Notes: a model not told the origin generated them from the sequence alone. A stretch of 37,978 nucleotides of DNA from Porticoccaceae bacterium (GCA_018663035.1 JABJEX010000091.1:1-37978), one strand, 5' to 3'. Positions 16,651-26,075 are shown, counted from the first letter of the stretch. Program-made: numbers and translations.

Positions 16651-16987
16651 GCTCTTTGGTGACCTTATCAAAGAGCAGAGCGCGATCCTCTTCGCTCAAC
16701 GCTGAAATCCGACTGTAGAGTTCTTCGATAGAGCTGGCTTCTCTAGCCTCAGCCGCCTTACTGGGCGCCTGATAAAGAGACTCGGGTGTAACGCCAAAAT
16801 AATTAGCAATACGCACCACTGAGTCTCGGCGCGGCTCTCGCGTCACTTCGCTCAGAATGCGATTAATAGTCGGCTGCGGAACCCCTGTTGCGCGTGACAG
16901 TGCGCTTTGAGAAAGCTTTCTCTCGCGCATTAATTTTTCTAATTGTCTGCTGATATCAAGATTCATAGTTGGCATTATGCTATCCAT
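16643..16987 (-). CDS. XRE-family helix-turn-helix regulator
   Basis: A 114-residue DNA-binding protein with one Cro/CI-type helix-turn-helix: LEKLMRERKLSQSALSRATG followed by VPQPTINRILSE and RDSVVRIANYFGVTPESLY (about residues 16-73). The short C-terminal tail ends in SRISALSEEDRALLFDKVTKELN (read in parts), with no ligand or peptidase domain. It probably represses its own promoter or a neighbour. The start could be any of three ATGs at 16987, 16975 and 16966, all before the domain; I give the longest. The 3' end overlaps the convergent small ORF by eight bases. Confidence 0.88.
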   Translation of the reverse strand: MDSIMPTMNLDISRQLEKLMRERKLSQSALSRATGVPQPTINRILSEVTREPRRDSVVRIANYFGVTPESLYQAPSKAAEAREASSIEELYSRISALSEEDRALLFDKVTKELN

Positions 16988-17008
16988 TGCTATCCATCTC
17001 TGTATTAT

Positions 17009-17025
17009 TTTTAGACTAGTTTTAG
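17009..17025. promoter_or_regulatory. TTTTAG direct repeat in front of the XRE regulator
   Basis: TTTTAG occurs at 17009-17014 and again at 17020-17025, exactly 11 bases or one helical turn apart, 22-38 bases upstream of the regulator start. A small dimeric repressor could read both on one DNA face. This is only a pattern; no experimental support. Confidence 0.25.
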
Positions 17026-17081
17026 CTTAAAAGCGACACTTAAGTAATAGCATTAAACGGCACTGGATCGGCCTTCAAAGC

Positions 17082-17948
17082 CTAGGGCTTCTCAAGTATT
17101 GCGCTCAATAAATCAGGGCGGTCAGTGATAATACCGTCCACCCCCATTGTTATTAGTTGCTGCATTATATCAGGGTTATTTATGGTCCAGACATCAAGTC
17201 GCACATTGAGGTTATGCGCTGTTTGAATCAATGAGGGTGTAAGAACAGTAATGCCAGCATAACTCATGGGCACCTGCACTGAAACCGCGTTAGGACTCAG
17301 AAGATGTCCAAGACCGAGGCGACTTAGCACTACCATCAAAGCCACCTCAGACTCTCCCATGGAGGTGGGGATACTGGGACAGGTCTGACGAAAATATTCT
17401 AAAACAGAACTGTGGAAAGAGCCGACAACCACTTGATCCTCCAGACCATAATCTTTAACAAGCCGGCAAAGATGGTCTGCAACTCTAGTTTCAACCGGTT
17501 TCAGTTCAATAAGATAGCGACTTGAAGGCATACGCTTGAATAGAGACTCTAGAGTCGGAATAACAATACCAGCCGGCGCTTTGAGCCCAGGATAGTCTAT
17601 TTCATGAAACCCCACATCGAACTGCTGTATCTGAGCAAGGGTCATATCGGCAATCCTGCCAGTGCCATTAGTTGTGGTATCAATTATCGCGTCATGCCTG
17701 ACAACTAGCTGATTATCTGCCGTTAAGTGGACATCCAGTTCCAGAATATCCGTACCTACGGCCAGCGCATTGACCGCAGCCTCTAATGTATTGCCAGGCA
17801 TTAGGGCACGACCATTGCCATGGGCAATAACCTCAAATTGGTCTTTCTGATAAAAAGCCACAGATGCAACTGGGCCGGACCCTGGCACAATCAGTAGCCC
17901 TAAATAAATTAGTCCTGCGCAGGCAAGGGTAGAAAATAACCGCTTCAT
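17082..17948 (-). CDS. glycerophosphodiester phosphodiesterase (GDPD), membrane anchored
   Basis: Enzyme of the GDPD TIM-barrel family, which splits glycerophosphodiesters from phospholipid breakdown into glycerol 3-phosphate and an alcohol. The 288 residues start with an N-terminal hydrophobic segment (about 5-25) that should export or anchor it. Catalytic His43 and His85 (VVRHD) and metal ligands Glu70 and Asp72 in LELDVHLT are present. The first motif is unusual: AHGNG for the common AHRG, and PGNT (51-54) for PENT. The ending VDGIITDRPDLL is typical. A good AGGGG site precedes the start. It stands alone, downstream of acs. Confidence 0.9.
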   Translation of the reverse strand: MKRLFSTLACAGLIYLGLLIVPGSGPVASVAFYQKDQFEVIAHGNGRALMPGNTLEAAVNALAVGTDILELDVHLTADNQLVVRHDAIIDTTTNGTGRIADMTLAQIQQFDVGFHEIDYPGLKAPAGIVIPTLESLFKRMPSSRYLIELKPVETRVADHLCRLVKDYGLEDQVVVGSFHSSVLEYFRQTCPSIPTSMGESEVALMVVLSRLGLGHLLSPNAVSVQVPMSYAGITVLTPSLIQTAHNLNVRLDVWTINNPDIMQQLITMGVDGIITDRPDLLSAILEKP

Positions 17949-18046
17949 AGCGACCCCTTATATTTTATTTTTTTATACCTGCTAATCTTGTATCAGCAGC
18001 AGTTAAGTTAATGTTTTCCTGGCAACCGCTTCATCCAGATCAGTAT

Positions 18047-19984
18047 TTATCGGTTATGCCGATTATTAATCAGCTCATCAACAACGCTGGGATCAGCAAG
18101 GGTTGAAGTATCCCCCAAACTATCCAGCTCATTTGCGGCCACTTTGCGTAGGATCCTTCGCATAATCTTGCCTGAGCGGGTCTTGGGTAATCCCGGCGCC
18201 CATTGAATGATATCTGGCTTGGCTATAGGCCCTATCTCAGCGACGCACAGTGCAATAAGTTCTTGGCGCAACAGCTCATTGGGCTCCACATGGGCCATGG
18301 GTGTCACATAGCAATAGATGCCTTGCCCCTTAATGTCATGGGGATAGCCAACGACAGCGGCCTCAGCGATACTGTTGTGCAGCACTAGTGCGCTCTCAAC
18401 TTCTGCGGTTCCCATACGGTGACCGGACACATTGAGCACATCATCCACACGCCCAGTAATCCAGTAGTAACCATCCTCATCTCTCCGCGCGCCATCGCCA
18501 GTAAAGTAATAGCCGGGATAAGCACTAAAATAGGTATCTATACAGCGCTTGTGGTCGCCATAAACCGTTCTAATTTGACTGGGCCATGAAGTTTTAATCA
18601 TCAAAAGACCTTCGCCTGCACCCTTAATTTCCTCGCCTTCAGTATCTAAGAGCACCGGCTGAACACCAAAAAATGGCTGAGTAGCCGAGCCCGGTTTAAG
18701 ATCCGTCGCTCCTGGCAAAGGCGTTAGCATATGAGCACCTGTTTCAGTCTGCCACCAGGTATCCACAATAGGGCATCGCGAATCACCTACGACTTGGTAG
18801 TACCACTCCCAGGCTTCCGGATTAATTGGCTCGCCCACCGTGCCCAATAACTTTAGCGAGTTACGGGAGGTCTTCTCAACAGCCTCATTGCCAGCGGCCA
18901 TTAGGGCGCGGATTGCCGTGGGCGCGGTGTAAAACTGATTAACCTTATGTTTGTCGATCACCTGCCAAAAACGCGAGGCATCGGGATAAGTGGGCACGCC
19001 CTCAAACATTAGCGATATCGCACCATTACAGAGCGGCCCATAGAGTATGTAGCTATGCCCTGTAATCCAACCTACATCAGCTGTGCACCAATAGATATCA
19101 CCCTCTTTGTAATCGAAAGTATATTTGTGGGTCATCGCAGCCATCAATAGGTAGCCGCCGGTGGTGTGCATCACACCTTTGGGTTTACCGGTGGAGCCCG
19201 AGGTATAGAGAATAAACAATGGATCCTCAGCATCCATACTTTCGGGTTCGCATGTCGAGGCCACAGACTCAATCGCCTGGTGATACCAAATATCCCGGCC
19301 ATCAACCCAGTTAATTGCGCCTGAGGTGCGCTCTATAACCAAACAGCTGTGGACATTTGGACAACCTTCAAGCGCTTTGTCTGTATTCCCTTTTAGAGGG
19401 ATAGTCTTGCCACCCCGCACAGCCTCATCCGCTGTAATCACCACCTGACAGTCAGAATCTAAAATTCGATCTTTTAGGGCCTCTGGAGAGAACCCACCAA
19501 ACACGACCGAGTGCACAGCCCCAATTCTGGCGCAGGCCAACATTGCATAGGCAGCCTCAGGAATCATCGGCATGTAGATGCAGACACGATCCCCTTTTCT
19601 GACTCCACGATCTCGCAGCACATTGCCGAGCTGTGAAACTCGCTGGTGAAGCTCTCTATAGGTAATTATCTTGTCGTCTGTGGGCTCGTCACCCTCCCAT
19701 ATGAGAGCGGTCTGATCTGCGCGACTGTCCAGATGGCGGTCTATACAGTTGACCGCAACATTCAATTTTCCGCCCTCAAACCAACTGGCTTCACCAACAG
19801 AAAAGTCGGAGCGAGAGAGCGTCTGCCAAGGCTTATCCCAGGTCAAAAACGACTCCGCCTGCTGCGCCCAAAACTGCTCAGGTTGCTCAATGGACTGCAA
19901 GTACATCTCGCGATATTGCTCTTTATTGATAAAAGCCGTTTTTTGCCAGTGTGCAGGAACAGGATGCAACGGGAAATTAGACAT
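18047..19984 (-). CDS. acs: acetyl-CoA synthetase (AMP-forming)
   Basis: Converts acetate, ATP and CoA to acetyl-CoA through an acetyl-AMP intermediate, allowing growth on or recovery of acetate. Typical ANL-superfamily motifs are seen: [64 protein letters not shown], and the regulatory acetylation site [11 protein letters not shown] with Lys606. I choose ATG 19984 (645 residues, close to the E. coli length), where a GAGGG site is eight bases upstream; a frame open to 20023 adds 13 non-conserved residues. It is a single-gene unit downstream of hexR. Confidence 0.97.
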   Translation of the reverse strand: MSNFPLHPVPAHWQKTAFINKEQYREMYLQSIEQPEQFWAQQAESFLTWDKPWQTLSRSDFSVGEASWFEGGKLNVAVNCIDRHLDSRADQTALIWEGDEPTDDKIITYRELHQRVSQLGNVLRDRGVRKGDRVCIYMPMIPEAAYAMLACARIGAVHSVVFGGFSPEALKDRILDSDCQVVITADEAVRGGKTIPLKGNTDKALEGCPNVHSCLVIERTSGAINWVDGRDIWYHQAIESVASTCEPESMDAEDPLFILYTSGSTGKPKGVMHTTGGYLLMAAMTHKYTFDYKEGDIYWCTADVGWITGHSYILYGPLCNGAISLMFEGVPTYPDASRFWQVIDKHKVNQFYTAPTAIRALMAAGNEAVEKTSRNSLKLLGTVGEPINPEAWEWYYQVVGDSRCPIVDTWWQTETGAHMLTPLPGATDLKPGSATQPFFGVQPVLLDTEGEEIKGAGEGLLMIKTSWPSQIRTVYGDHKRCIDTYFSAYPGYYFTGDGARRDEDGYYWITGRVDDVLNVSGHRMGTAEVESALVLHNSIAEAAVVGYPHDIKGQGIYCYVTPMAHVEPNELLRQELIALCVAEIGPIAKPDIIQWAPGLPKTRSGKIMRRILRKVAANELDSLGDTSTLADPSVVDELINNRHNR

Positions 19985-20037
19985 GATGATGGCCCTCTGG
20001 TATTGCTGGATAGACAGCGTCAACGCTTGTCAAAAGA

Positions 20038-20066
20038 TTGTTATGCATTTTTGGCACCCTCGTCAA
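20038..20066 (-). promoter_or_regulatory. candidate promoter of acs
   Basis: On the minus strand, TTGACG (20066-20061) and TAACAA (20043-20038) are 17 bases apart, leaving a leader of about 50 bases before the acs start. The -10 box is weak. The rest of the 259-base stretch between hexR and acs holds a short hairpin (CTCAA/TTGAG, 20182-20197 region) but no clear terminator. Confidence 0.35.
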
Positions 20067-20243
20067 CCGAGCGCCAGCCGCTGCGCACTGGCCTATAGCC
20101 CTGCCCGCCCGGACGACCTTTCGATAAATAGGTCAGGCTTTCTAGCGACCAAACCAGTCTAGTAGATTGACAACTGTTGACTCAAGATTTTTGAGGAGAT
20201 TGGCGCAGAATAACGGTTAAAAGTCGCGCAAAAGAATAACTTG

Positions 20244-21101
20244 CTAGCTTTCGCTACGATACCTTGTCGGCTTGAGACTATTCTTGATTTTCTCTAGATG
20301 AGGCAGGAAATCAGGCCCACGTCGCAGGGTCACACCTGTCGCTAGCACATCCAAAATAACCAGATGCACGATGCGTGAAGCCATAGGCATATATTCGTCA
20401 GTGTTTTCTGGCACATCCACATCGAGAGTTACACTGCTCATGTGGGCCAGCGGCGAATCAGCAGCGGTCAGGCCGATCACTGTAGAGCCGTTGCTGCGCG
20501 CAATTTCAGCAACCTCAACGACCTCTTTGGTGCGCCCAGTGTGAGAGATGATAAAGAACACATCCCCCGTCCCACCGGTCGAGGCGAGCATTCTCTGCAT
20601 CAGCACATCATCGTGACTGGAGACCGGCAGATTAAAGCGAAAGAATTTGTTTTCAGCGTCACGAGCAACCGAGCCAGAAGCTCCCAGACCGAAGAAGTAA
20701 ATACGTTTTGCCTGAATCAGACAATCGACCACCTGATTTACCCTTGGGTGACTAATCTTATCCCTCACAAGGGCTAACGTGTTAATAGTGCTGTCAATAA
20801 TCTTTGGGGTGTAACTGCCCACATCATCGTCTGGATCCACGTTGCGATTGACAAAGCGAATACCACTGGCCAAAGACTTTGCCAACTTGAGCTTAAAATC
20901 TGGGAATCCCGCAGCATCAAAGCGCTTACAGAAACGATTGACGCTGGGCTCACTGACGCTAGCTTTTTTAGCGAGGGTGGCAATGCTTGACTGGGTAGCC
21001 GCATCAGGGTCGGAAAGAATCACTCGGGCGACCTTAGCCTCAGACTTATTGAGCCCGGGCAGTGCATCTGTGATTACATTGATAAGATTCTGACTGTGCA
21101 T
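20244..21101 (-). CDS. hexR: HexR, RpiR-family repressor of central sugar metabolism
   Basis: Transcription factor with an N-terminal RpiR-type helix-turn-helix (ATLAKKASVSEPSVNRFCKRF, about 42-62) and a C-terminal sugar-phosphate isomerase (SIS) domain (RIYFFGLGASGSVARDAENK, IISHTGRTKEVVEVAE). In Pseudomonas and Shewanella HexR binds palindromes of the TGTAAT-N3-ATTACA type and lets go when the Entner-Doudoroff intermediate KDPG accumulates. Its 285 residues, its position divergent from gap, and HexR-like sites at gap and between edd and pgi support the name. A GAGGG site precedes the ATG. The divergent region also holds a half-site near its own start (21130-21136). Confidence 0.95.
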   Translation of the reverse strand: MHSQNLINVITDALPGLNKSEAKVARVILSDPDAATQSSIATLAKKASVSEPSVNRFCKRFDAAGFPDFKLKLAKSLASGIRFVNRNVDPDDDVGSYTPKIIDSTINTLALVRDKISHPRVNQVVDCLIQAKRIYFFGLGASGSVARDAENKFFRFNLPVSSHDDVLMQRMLASTGGTGDVFFIISHTGRTKEVVEVAEIARSNGSTVIGLTAADSPLAHMSSVTLDVDVPENTDEYMPMASRIVHLVILDVLATGVTLRRGPDFLPHLEKIKNSLKPTRYRSES

Positions 21102-21282
21102 GGCCCTACCCTCTAATTGGAATTTAGTTACGTAATTTAACCTAAGACTGCAGTCATTTTAGATATTTCAGCCTAAAAAATCCTCAAAAACTCTATTTTT
21201 GTAAAAAAATTCCGACATATAGTGAGAATAGGTAAATAGCTGACGTATTTTGGTAATTATACGTAATAAAACTCCGCATTCA

Positions 21283-21311
21283 TTGCTTAAAATCCTTGCT
21301 AAGTCTATAAT
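21283..21311 (+). promoter_or_regulatory. sigma-70 promoter of gap
   Basis: TTGCTT (21283-21288), a 17-base spacer and a perfect TATAAT (21306-21311). The start site should be near 21318, inside the HexR-like palindrome that follows, so repression by steric block is expected. Confidence 0.75.
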
Positions 21312-21314
21312 TTA

Positions 21315-21329
21315 CGTAATTTTATTACA
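21315..21329. promoter_or_regulatory. HexR-like operator at the gap start site
   Basis: CGTAATTTTATTACA matches the HexR consensus TGTAAT-N3-ATTACA at all but the first base. It begins four bases after the gap TATAAT box and ends 17 bases before the gap start codon. A second half-site, ACGTAAT, is found 53 bases upstream. Confidence 0.75.
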
Positions 21330-21346
21330 CATCAAAGACCCATACT

Positions 21347-22357
21347 ATGTACAAAATCGCTATCAATGGCTTTGGCCGCATCGGACGCAATATTGTTAGG
21401 GCTCTCTATGAGCGCCCCGACCTTCAGGACAAATTACAAATCGTCGCGATCAATGATCTGGGCGATGTCAATATTAGCGCTCACTTGCTGCAGTTTGACA
21501 CTGTGCATGGTCGCTTCAACCAGCAGGTTGAAGTTGGTGAAGATTCTCTGACTATTAACGGCGATAAGATTCGCTGGTTCTGCGAGCGCGACCCCGCCAA
21601 TATCCCCTGGGGCGACCTAGGTGTGGATCTGGTATGTGAATGTACTGGCGTATTCACCAGCCGGGACAAAGCTGCCCTGCATATCGCCGGCGGCGCAAAG
21701 AAAGTTCTGATTTCTGCACCGGGTTCCAATGTTGATGCCACGGTTGTCTATGGTATCAACGACAATGTACTGACCCAGAACCACCAGATTGTCTCCAATG
21801 CGTCCTGTACTACAAACTGTTTAGCGCCTCTGGTAAAGCCTCTACAGGAAGCTATGGGTATTCTGTCCGGCTATATGACCACAGTTCACGCCTATACCAA
21901 CGACCAACAGCTCAGCGATGTATATCATTCAGATGTTTACCGTGCGCGATCTGCAACCCAATCTATGATTCCTACCAAAACTGGTGCTGCGGCCGCGATT
22001 GCCGATGTACTCCCAGAATTAGCGGGCAAGCTGGACGGTCTGGCCGTTCGCGTACCTACCATTAATGTGTCATTGGTAGATCTAACATTTAACGCAGGCA
22101 GAGAAACCTCTGTTGAAGAGGTAAATCAGGTGCTTAAAGCCGCTGCTGACGGTGAGCTGAGTGAAGTATTAAGCTACTGTGACAAACCTCTAGTATCTGT
22201 TGACTACAACCATATCCCTTACTCCAGCAACTTTGACTCACTCCAAACTCGCGTCAATGGCTCCTTAGTGAAGGTAATGGCCTGGTACGACAACGAGTGG
22301 GGTTTCTCCAATCGTATGCTGGACAATAGTATTGCCCTATTGTCAGCGGAATCTTAA
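21347..22357 (+). CDS. gap: glyceraldehyde-3-phosphate dehydrogenase, type I
   Basis: Oxidises glyceraldehyde 3-phosphate to 1,3-bisphosphoglycerate with NAD, in the shared lower part of the ED route and glycolysis. The 336 residues show the Rossmann start [15 protein letters not shown], Asp37 in AINDLGD (NAD preference), and catalytic Cys154 in [10 protein letters not shown]. The [15 protein letters not shown] and [12 protein letters not shown] segments are intact. It is controlled by a strong promoter overlapped by a HexR-like site and is followed after four bases by pyk, so the two form an operon. Confidence 0.97.
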   Translation: MYKIAINGFGRIGRNIVRALYERPDLQDKLQIVAINDLGDVNISAHLLQFDTVHGRFNQQVEVGEDSLTINGDKIRWFCERDPANIPWGDLGVDLVCECTGVFTSRDKAALHIAGGAKKVLISAPGSNVDATVVYGINDNVLTQNHQIVSNASCTTNCLAPLVKPLQEAMGILSGYMTTVHAYTNDQQLSDVYHSDVYRARSATQSMIPTKTGAAAAIADVLPELAGKLDGLAVRVPTINVSLVDLTFNAGRETSVEEVNQVLKAAADGELSEVLSYCDKPLVSVDYNHIPYSSNFDSLQTRVNGSLVKVMAWYDNEWGFSNRMLDNSIALLSAES

Positions 22358-22361
22358 TTCC

Positions 22362-23807
22362 ATGCCCAGAAGAACTAAGATTCTCGCCACTCTGGGTCCC
22401 GGCACAAGCCATGAAGCTGGAATTCGTGAATTAATAATCGCCGGTGTTAACGTCTTTCGCCTGAACTTTTCCCATGGCAGTGCGGAAGAGCATAGTAAGC
22501 GAGCCGAGAGCATTCGAGCGATCAGTAAGTCTCTAAAAACGCCTGTGGGTATTCTCTGCGACATGCAGGGGCCAAAAATCCGCATTGGCAGTTTTGCTGA
22601 GGATAAAAAAATTGTTCTCACTGAGGGTGATAGTTTTCGACTAGACAGCCAGCTCGACTCCAACCTAGGCGACCAAAAGGCGGTATTTATTGCTGCAGAA
22701 CTGCTTGCAGACATAGATCAGAATGACATCTTACTTTTAGACGATGGTCGATTGACTCTAAAAGTTATAGAAAAAACAAACCATGCAGTGCAGTGTCAAG
22801 TCCTTCAGGGTGGCGTTCTCTCAAGCAAAAAAGGTGTTAATAAATTTGGAGGCGGTCTTTCTGCTGACGCCTTAACAGACAAAGATCGAGCTGATATAAA
22901 AACCGCTGCTGCACTAAATACAGACTACTTAGCTATCTCTTTTGTGCGTTCAAAGGAAGATGTAGAACTTACAAGACAGCTGCTCACAGACGCGGGTAGC
23001 AATGCTCATATTATCGCTAAGATTGAGCGAGCCGAAGCCATTACCGAAGAGTTTTTGCCAGGAATCATTGAAAGTGCCGATGGCATAATGGTTGCTCGCG
23101 GCGATCTGGGTGTAGAAATTGGTGACGCTAACTTGGTGGCGATACAGAAACAACTAATCGAAGCCGCTAACGCTGCTAACAAAGTTGTGATAACGGCCAC
23201 CCAGATGATGGAGTCTATGATCAGTGCCCCAACGCCAACCCGCGCTGAGGTTTTTGACGTCGCCAATGCCGTGCTAGATGGCACAGATGCCGTGATGCTA
23301 TCAGCGGAAACCGCTGTGGGTGATTTCCCTGTCGAGACTGTGAAGGCGATGGCTAGAGTTATTGAGGGCGCGGAAAAGCATCCTCTGGCTCAGCGTTCCA
23401 AGCACCGAATAGACCAGACATTTCAACGCATCGATGAGTCGCTAGCCCTGTCTGCTATGTATGTAGCCAATCATCTGAAAGGGGTGAAGGCGATTATCTG
23501 CATGACAGAAACCGGCTTTACGCCACTATTAATGTCTCGAATCACCTCCTCTCTGCCTATCTATGCCATGGCGCAAAAACTGGGTACCTGCGAGATAACC
23601 GCACTTTACAAAGGGGTTGTACCCATACCATTTGACACCTCAACGCTGGATCCCTCTGAGGTAAACCACTGCGCCGTGGAGACGCTTCGCGCCCACGACG
23701 CTGTGAGTGATGGCGATTTGGTTCTGATTACCAAAGGTGACTTCGTCAATGTCCACGGCGGCACCAACACATTAAAAATTGTTCGAGTGGGCGACACTAT
23801 TCGCTAA
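22362..23807 (+). CDS. pyk: pyruvate kinase
   Basis: Transfers phosphate from phosphoenolpyruvate to ADP, giving pyruvate and ATP, the last step of the ED/glycolytic route. The 481 residues begin MPRRTKILATLGPGTS; FRLNFSHG, CDMQGPKIRIG, the active-site block HIIAKIERAEAI, MVARGDLGVEI and TATQMMESMI are all present. I start at ATG 22362, four bases after the gap stop; a frame reaching back to 22332 inside gap adds nothing conserved. It shares the HexR-controlled gap promoter. The length and C-terminal regulatory domain look like the PykA (type II) group. Confidence 0.96.
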   Translation: MPRRTKILATLGPGTSHEAGIRELIIAGVNVFRLNFSHGSAEEHSKRAESIRAISKSLKTPVGILCDMQGPKIRIGSFAEDKKIVLTEGDSFRLDSQLDSNLGDQKAVFIAAELLADIDQNDILLLDDGRLTLKVIEKTNHAVQCQVLQGGVLSSKKGVNKFGGGLSADALTDKDRADIKTAAALNTDYLAISFVRSKEDVELTRQLLTDAGSNAHIIAKIERAEAITEEFLPGIIESADGIMVARGDLGVEIGDANLVAIQKQLIEAANAANKVVITATQMMESMISAPTPTRAEVFDVANAVLDGTDAVMLSAETAVGDFPVETVKAMARVIEGAEKHPLAQRSKHRIDQTFQRIDESLALSAMYVANHLKGVKAIICMTETGFTPLLMSRITSSLPIYAMAQKLGTCEITALYKGVVPIPFDTSTLDPSEVNHCAVETLRAHDAVSDGDLVLITKGDFVNVHGGTNTLKIVRVGDTIR

Positions 23808-23828
23808 CTTGAAAAACCGTCTCTTCCC

Positions 23829-23844
23829 AGGCCACGGAAGGCCT
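23829..23844. terminator. weak hairpin between convergent pyk and pgl
   Basis: AGGCC (23829-23833) pairs with GGCCT (23840-23844) around a six-base loop, followed on the plus strand by ACTTTATAT. It sits in the 55-base gap between the two stop codons and could act on pyk, but the stem is short and the T-run poor. Confidence 0.3.
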
Positions 23845-23862
23845 ACTTTATATCGGCAGAAG

Positions 23863-24552
23863 CTACTTCGCCCAATAGATTGAAAGAGGTGCAGCCTGTT
23901 GTTTGAGGATTGCACGAATAGGCAACTCAGCAACATCGTCACCCGCCTGCGCCGCCTGCAGTAAACTTTGTTTACCCGCACCACTGATATGAATGATCAG
24001 CTGTCGACTATTGAGCAACCGCGGTAGGGTTAAACTAATCCGCTGATGGGGCGCCTCTGTAGGTGTTACTGCTATCGCAGTGCGGCCGGAATCCATCGCC
24101 AATCCCAGTGGCAACGCCTCGGCGCCGGGAAACAATGAAGCCGTGTGACCATCATCCCCCATTCCAAGAATAACCACAGTGAATTGACCAATAGCGGCCA
24201 ACGCTAATTCAGTCTCCACTTCGCCTTCCAGAGCATTGTCAGCAGCGGTTTTTAGGGGAACAAAATCAGCATGACGAGCTTCATTGATCAACAGGTTTTC
24301 CCGCACTAGCTTTTCATTACTATCCTTGTGCTCGTTATTGACCCAGCGCTCATCAGCCAGAGTGACCTTGACCGAATGCCAATCCAGCATCTGTTGGGAC
24401 AGCAGCTGAAAAAAACCCATTGGTGTTCGGCCACCGGATACCACCAGAGAAGCCTTACCTTTAGCTGCTATATCATCAGCCAGCAGACCAGCCACTTTCT
24501 CAGCTAGCTCAATGTCCAGTGCAGAGGTATTTTCATATTCGAGGATTTCCAT
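23863..24552 (-). CDS. pgl: 6-phosphogluconolactonase
   Basis: Hydrolyses 6-phosphogluconolactone, the product of Zwf, to 6-phosphogluconate. The protein belongs to the glucosamine-6-phosphate isomerase-like lactonase family (DevB/SOL type): LVVSGGRTPMGFFQLLSQ, VTLADERWV and ILGMGDDGHTASLFPG are the characteristic segments. I place the start at ATG 24552 (229 residues), with a GAGGAG site five bases upstream; a frame beginning at 24570 overlaps zwf and lacks such a site. It starts two bases after the zwf stop, so the two successive enzymes are translated together. Confidence 0.95.
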   Translation of the reverse strand: MEILEYENTSALDIELAEKVAGLLADDIAAKGKASLVVSGGRTPMGFFQLLSQQMLDWHSVKVTLADERWVNNEHKDSNEKLVRENLLINEARHADFVPLKTAADNALEGEVETELALAAIGQFTVVILGMGDDGHTASLFPGAEALPLGLAMDSGRTAIAVTPTEAPHQRISLTLPRLLNSRQLIIHISGAGKQSLLQAAQAGDDVAELPIRAILKQQAAPLSIYWAK

Positions 24553-24554
24553 AA

Positions 24555-26012
24555 CTACTCCTCGTGCCAACTACGGTTGTCATTTTCAATAAGAATTTCT
24601 GCTTTGGCTGGGCCCCAAGAGCCGGCGCTATAGGTTTTGGTTCCAATATTCTTATCAGACCAGGCGTCTAGCAAGCGATCACACCAGCGCCAGGAAGCTT
24701 CAATTTCCTCGCGACTCACAAATAGCCACTGATCGCCTTTTATCACCTCTAATAATAGGCGCTCATAGGCATCGGGGATTCTTGAGTCAGTCTCAGAGTC
24801 AAAGAAATCTAGATTAAGGGTGCGCTTCTCAACGCCCATTCTCTGTTTGAGGCTCTGCCGCTTGGAGACCATTTCCAACTGAATACCCTCGTTGGGCTGC
24901 AAGTTAATAATCAACCGATTATTAGCTTCGCTATCAGTCTCCGGGAACAATGAATGCGGGTTGTCCTTATAGGTAATCACCACCTGAGTTACCTTGTCTT
25001 TCATACGCTTACCGGTACGCAAGTAAAAGGGCACGCCCGTCCAACGCCAGTTATCGACAAAGACTTTTAGAGCGACATAGGTTTCGTTGTTACTACTGTC
25101 ACCTGAGCAGCCCTCTTCTTCCATATAGCCAACAACAGGCTGACCTGAAATCCAGCCAGCGGCATACTGGCCACGCACAGCTTGGTCCGCAACGTTATCG
25201 CGATTAATGGGGCTCAGTGCACGTAACAGCTTGACCTTCTCAGCGCGAATTTCATCCGCTTCAAGAGAATTTGGCGGCTCCATGGCCACCATACAGAGCA
25301 GCTGCAAAAGGTGGTTTTGCACCATATCGCGCAACTGGCCAACCTTATCGTAGTAGGACCAGCGTCCTTCAATACCTACAGTCTCAGCGGCAGTAATTTG
25401 AATATGGTCAATGCAGCTGTTGTCCCATTGGGAATTTATCATGCGGTTGGCAAAACGTAGAGCCAACAAATTCTGCACCGTCTCTTTGCCCAGATAGTGG
25501 TCAATACGGTAAATATTGCGCTCGGGAAAATAACGACCCACGGTATCGTTGACTTCTTGAGAACTCTTTAAGTCGTGGCCAATGGGTTTTTCAAGCACAA
25601 TCCGAGATGTTTTAGCGACACAGCCGGCCTCATCAAGATGCTTGCAAATTGATCCAAAGATGCTTGGCGGGGTAGCCATGTAATAAACCATGGTGCGCTT
25701 ATCGATGGACCATTCTTTTAGTGCCGCAAACTGTTTCTTCTGAGAAAAATCAATTCGGATATACTGCAAGCGATGACTAAACCTACTCCAAACCTTTTCA
25801 TCCCAATCCGCCTCGCCTACAGTAGCTTTAAGGGCATCGTGGGTATGCTGAATAAAACTTACGCTGTCCATATCCTCTCGGGCCACGCCGGCAACACGAA
25901 CGCTGTCCGCCAACAACCCTGCTTTGTCTAGCTGATAAAGCGCTGGAAATAACTTCCGCTTAGAAAGGTCGCCTCGGGCGCCAAAAATAACCAGATCAAT
26001 ATTACTGCTCAT
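24555..26012 (-). CDS. zwf: glucose-6-phosphate 1-dehydrogenase
   Basis: Oxidises glucose 6-phosphate to 6-phosphogluconolactone with NADP or NAD, the entry to the ED and pentose phosphate routes. The 485 residues carry the nucleotide-binding GARGDLSKRKL (11-21), EKPIGHD (141-147) and the substrate-binding signature RIDHYLGKE (169-177). The start ATG is at 26012, 63 bases downstream of eda; this gap may hold a further promoter but none is clear. Together with pgl it feeds 6-phosphogluconate to Edd encoded upstream on the same strand. Confidence 0.97.
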   Translation of the reverse strand: MSSNIDLVIFGARGDLSKRKLFPALYQLDKAGLLADSVRVAGVAREDMDSVSFIQHTHDALKATVGEADWDEKVWSRFSHRLQYIRIDFSQKKQFAALKEWSIDKRTMVYYMATPPSIFGSICKHLDEAGCVAKTSRIVLEKPIGHDLKSSQEVNDTVGRYFPERNIYRIDHYLGKETVQNLLALRFANRMINSQWDNSCIDHIQITAAETVGIEGRWSYYDKVGQLRDMVQNHLLQLLCMVAMEPPNSLEADEIRAEKVKLLRALSPINRDNVADQAVRGQYAAGWISGQPVVGYMEEEGCSGDSSNNETYVALKVFVDNWRWTGVPFYLRTGKRMKDKVTQVVITYKDNPHSLFPETDSEANNRLIINLQPNEGIQLEMVSKRQSLKQRMGVEKRTLNLDFFDSETDSRIPDAYERLLLEVIKGDQWLFVSREEIEASWRWCDRLLDAWSDKNIGTKTYSAGSWGPAKAEILIENDNRSWHEE

Positions 26013-26075
26013 TATAAACCTCAGTGGTTCTGTACAACGTTAAGACTTTTTATACTGCATTTGGCCGTCTTTAGA

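Noticed and set aside
17900-17948. Lipobox in the GDPD N-terminus (STLAC)
   Set aside because: Thr at -3 and too short a hydrophobic run before the cysteine; a plain membrane anchor or signal peptide fits better.
20150-20243. Terminator downstream of hexR
   Set aside because: Short inverted repeats (CTCAA/TTGAG and CAACAGTTG) are present but no T-run follows on the minus strand.
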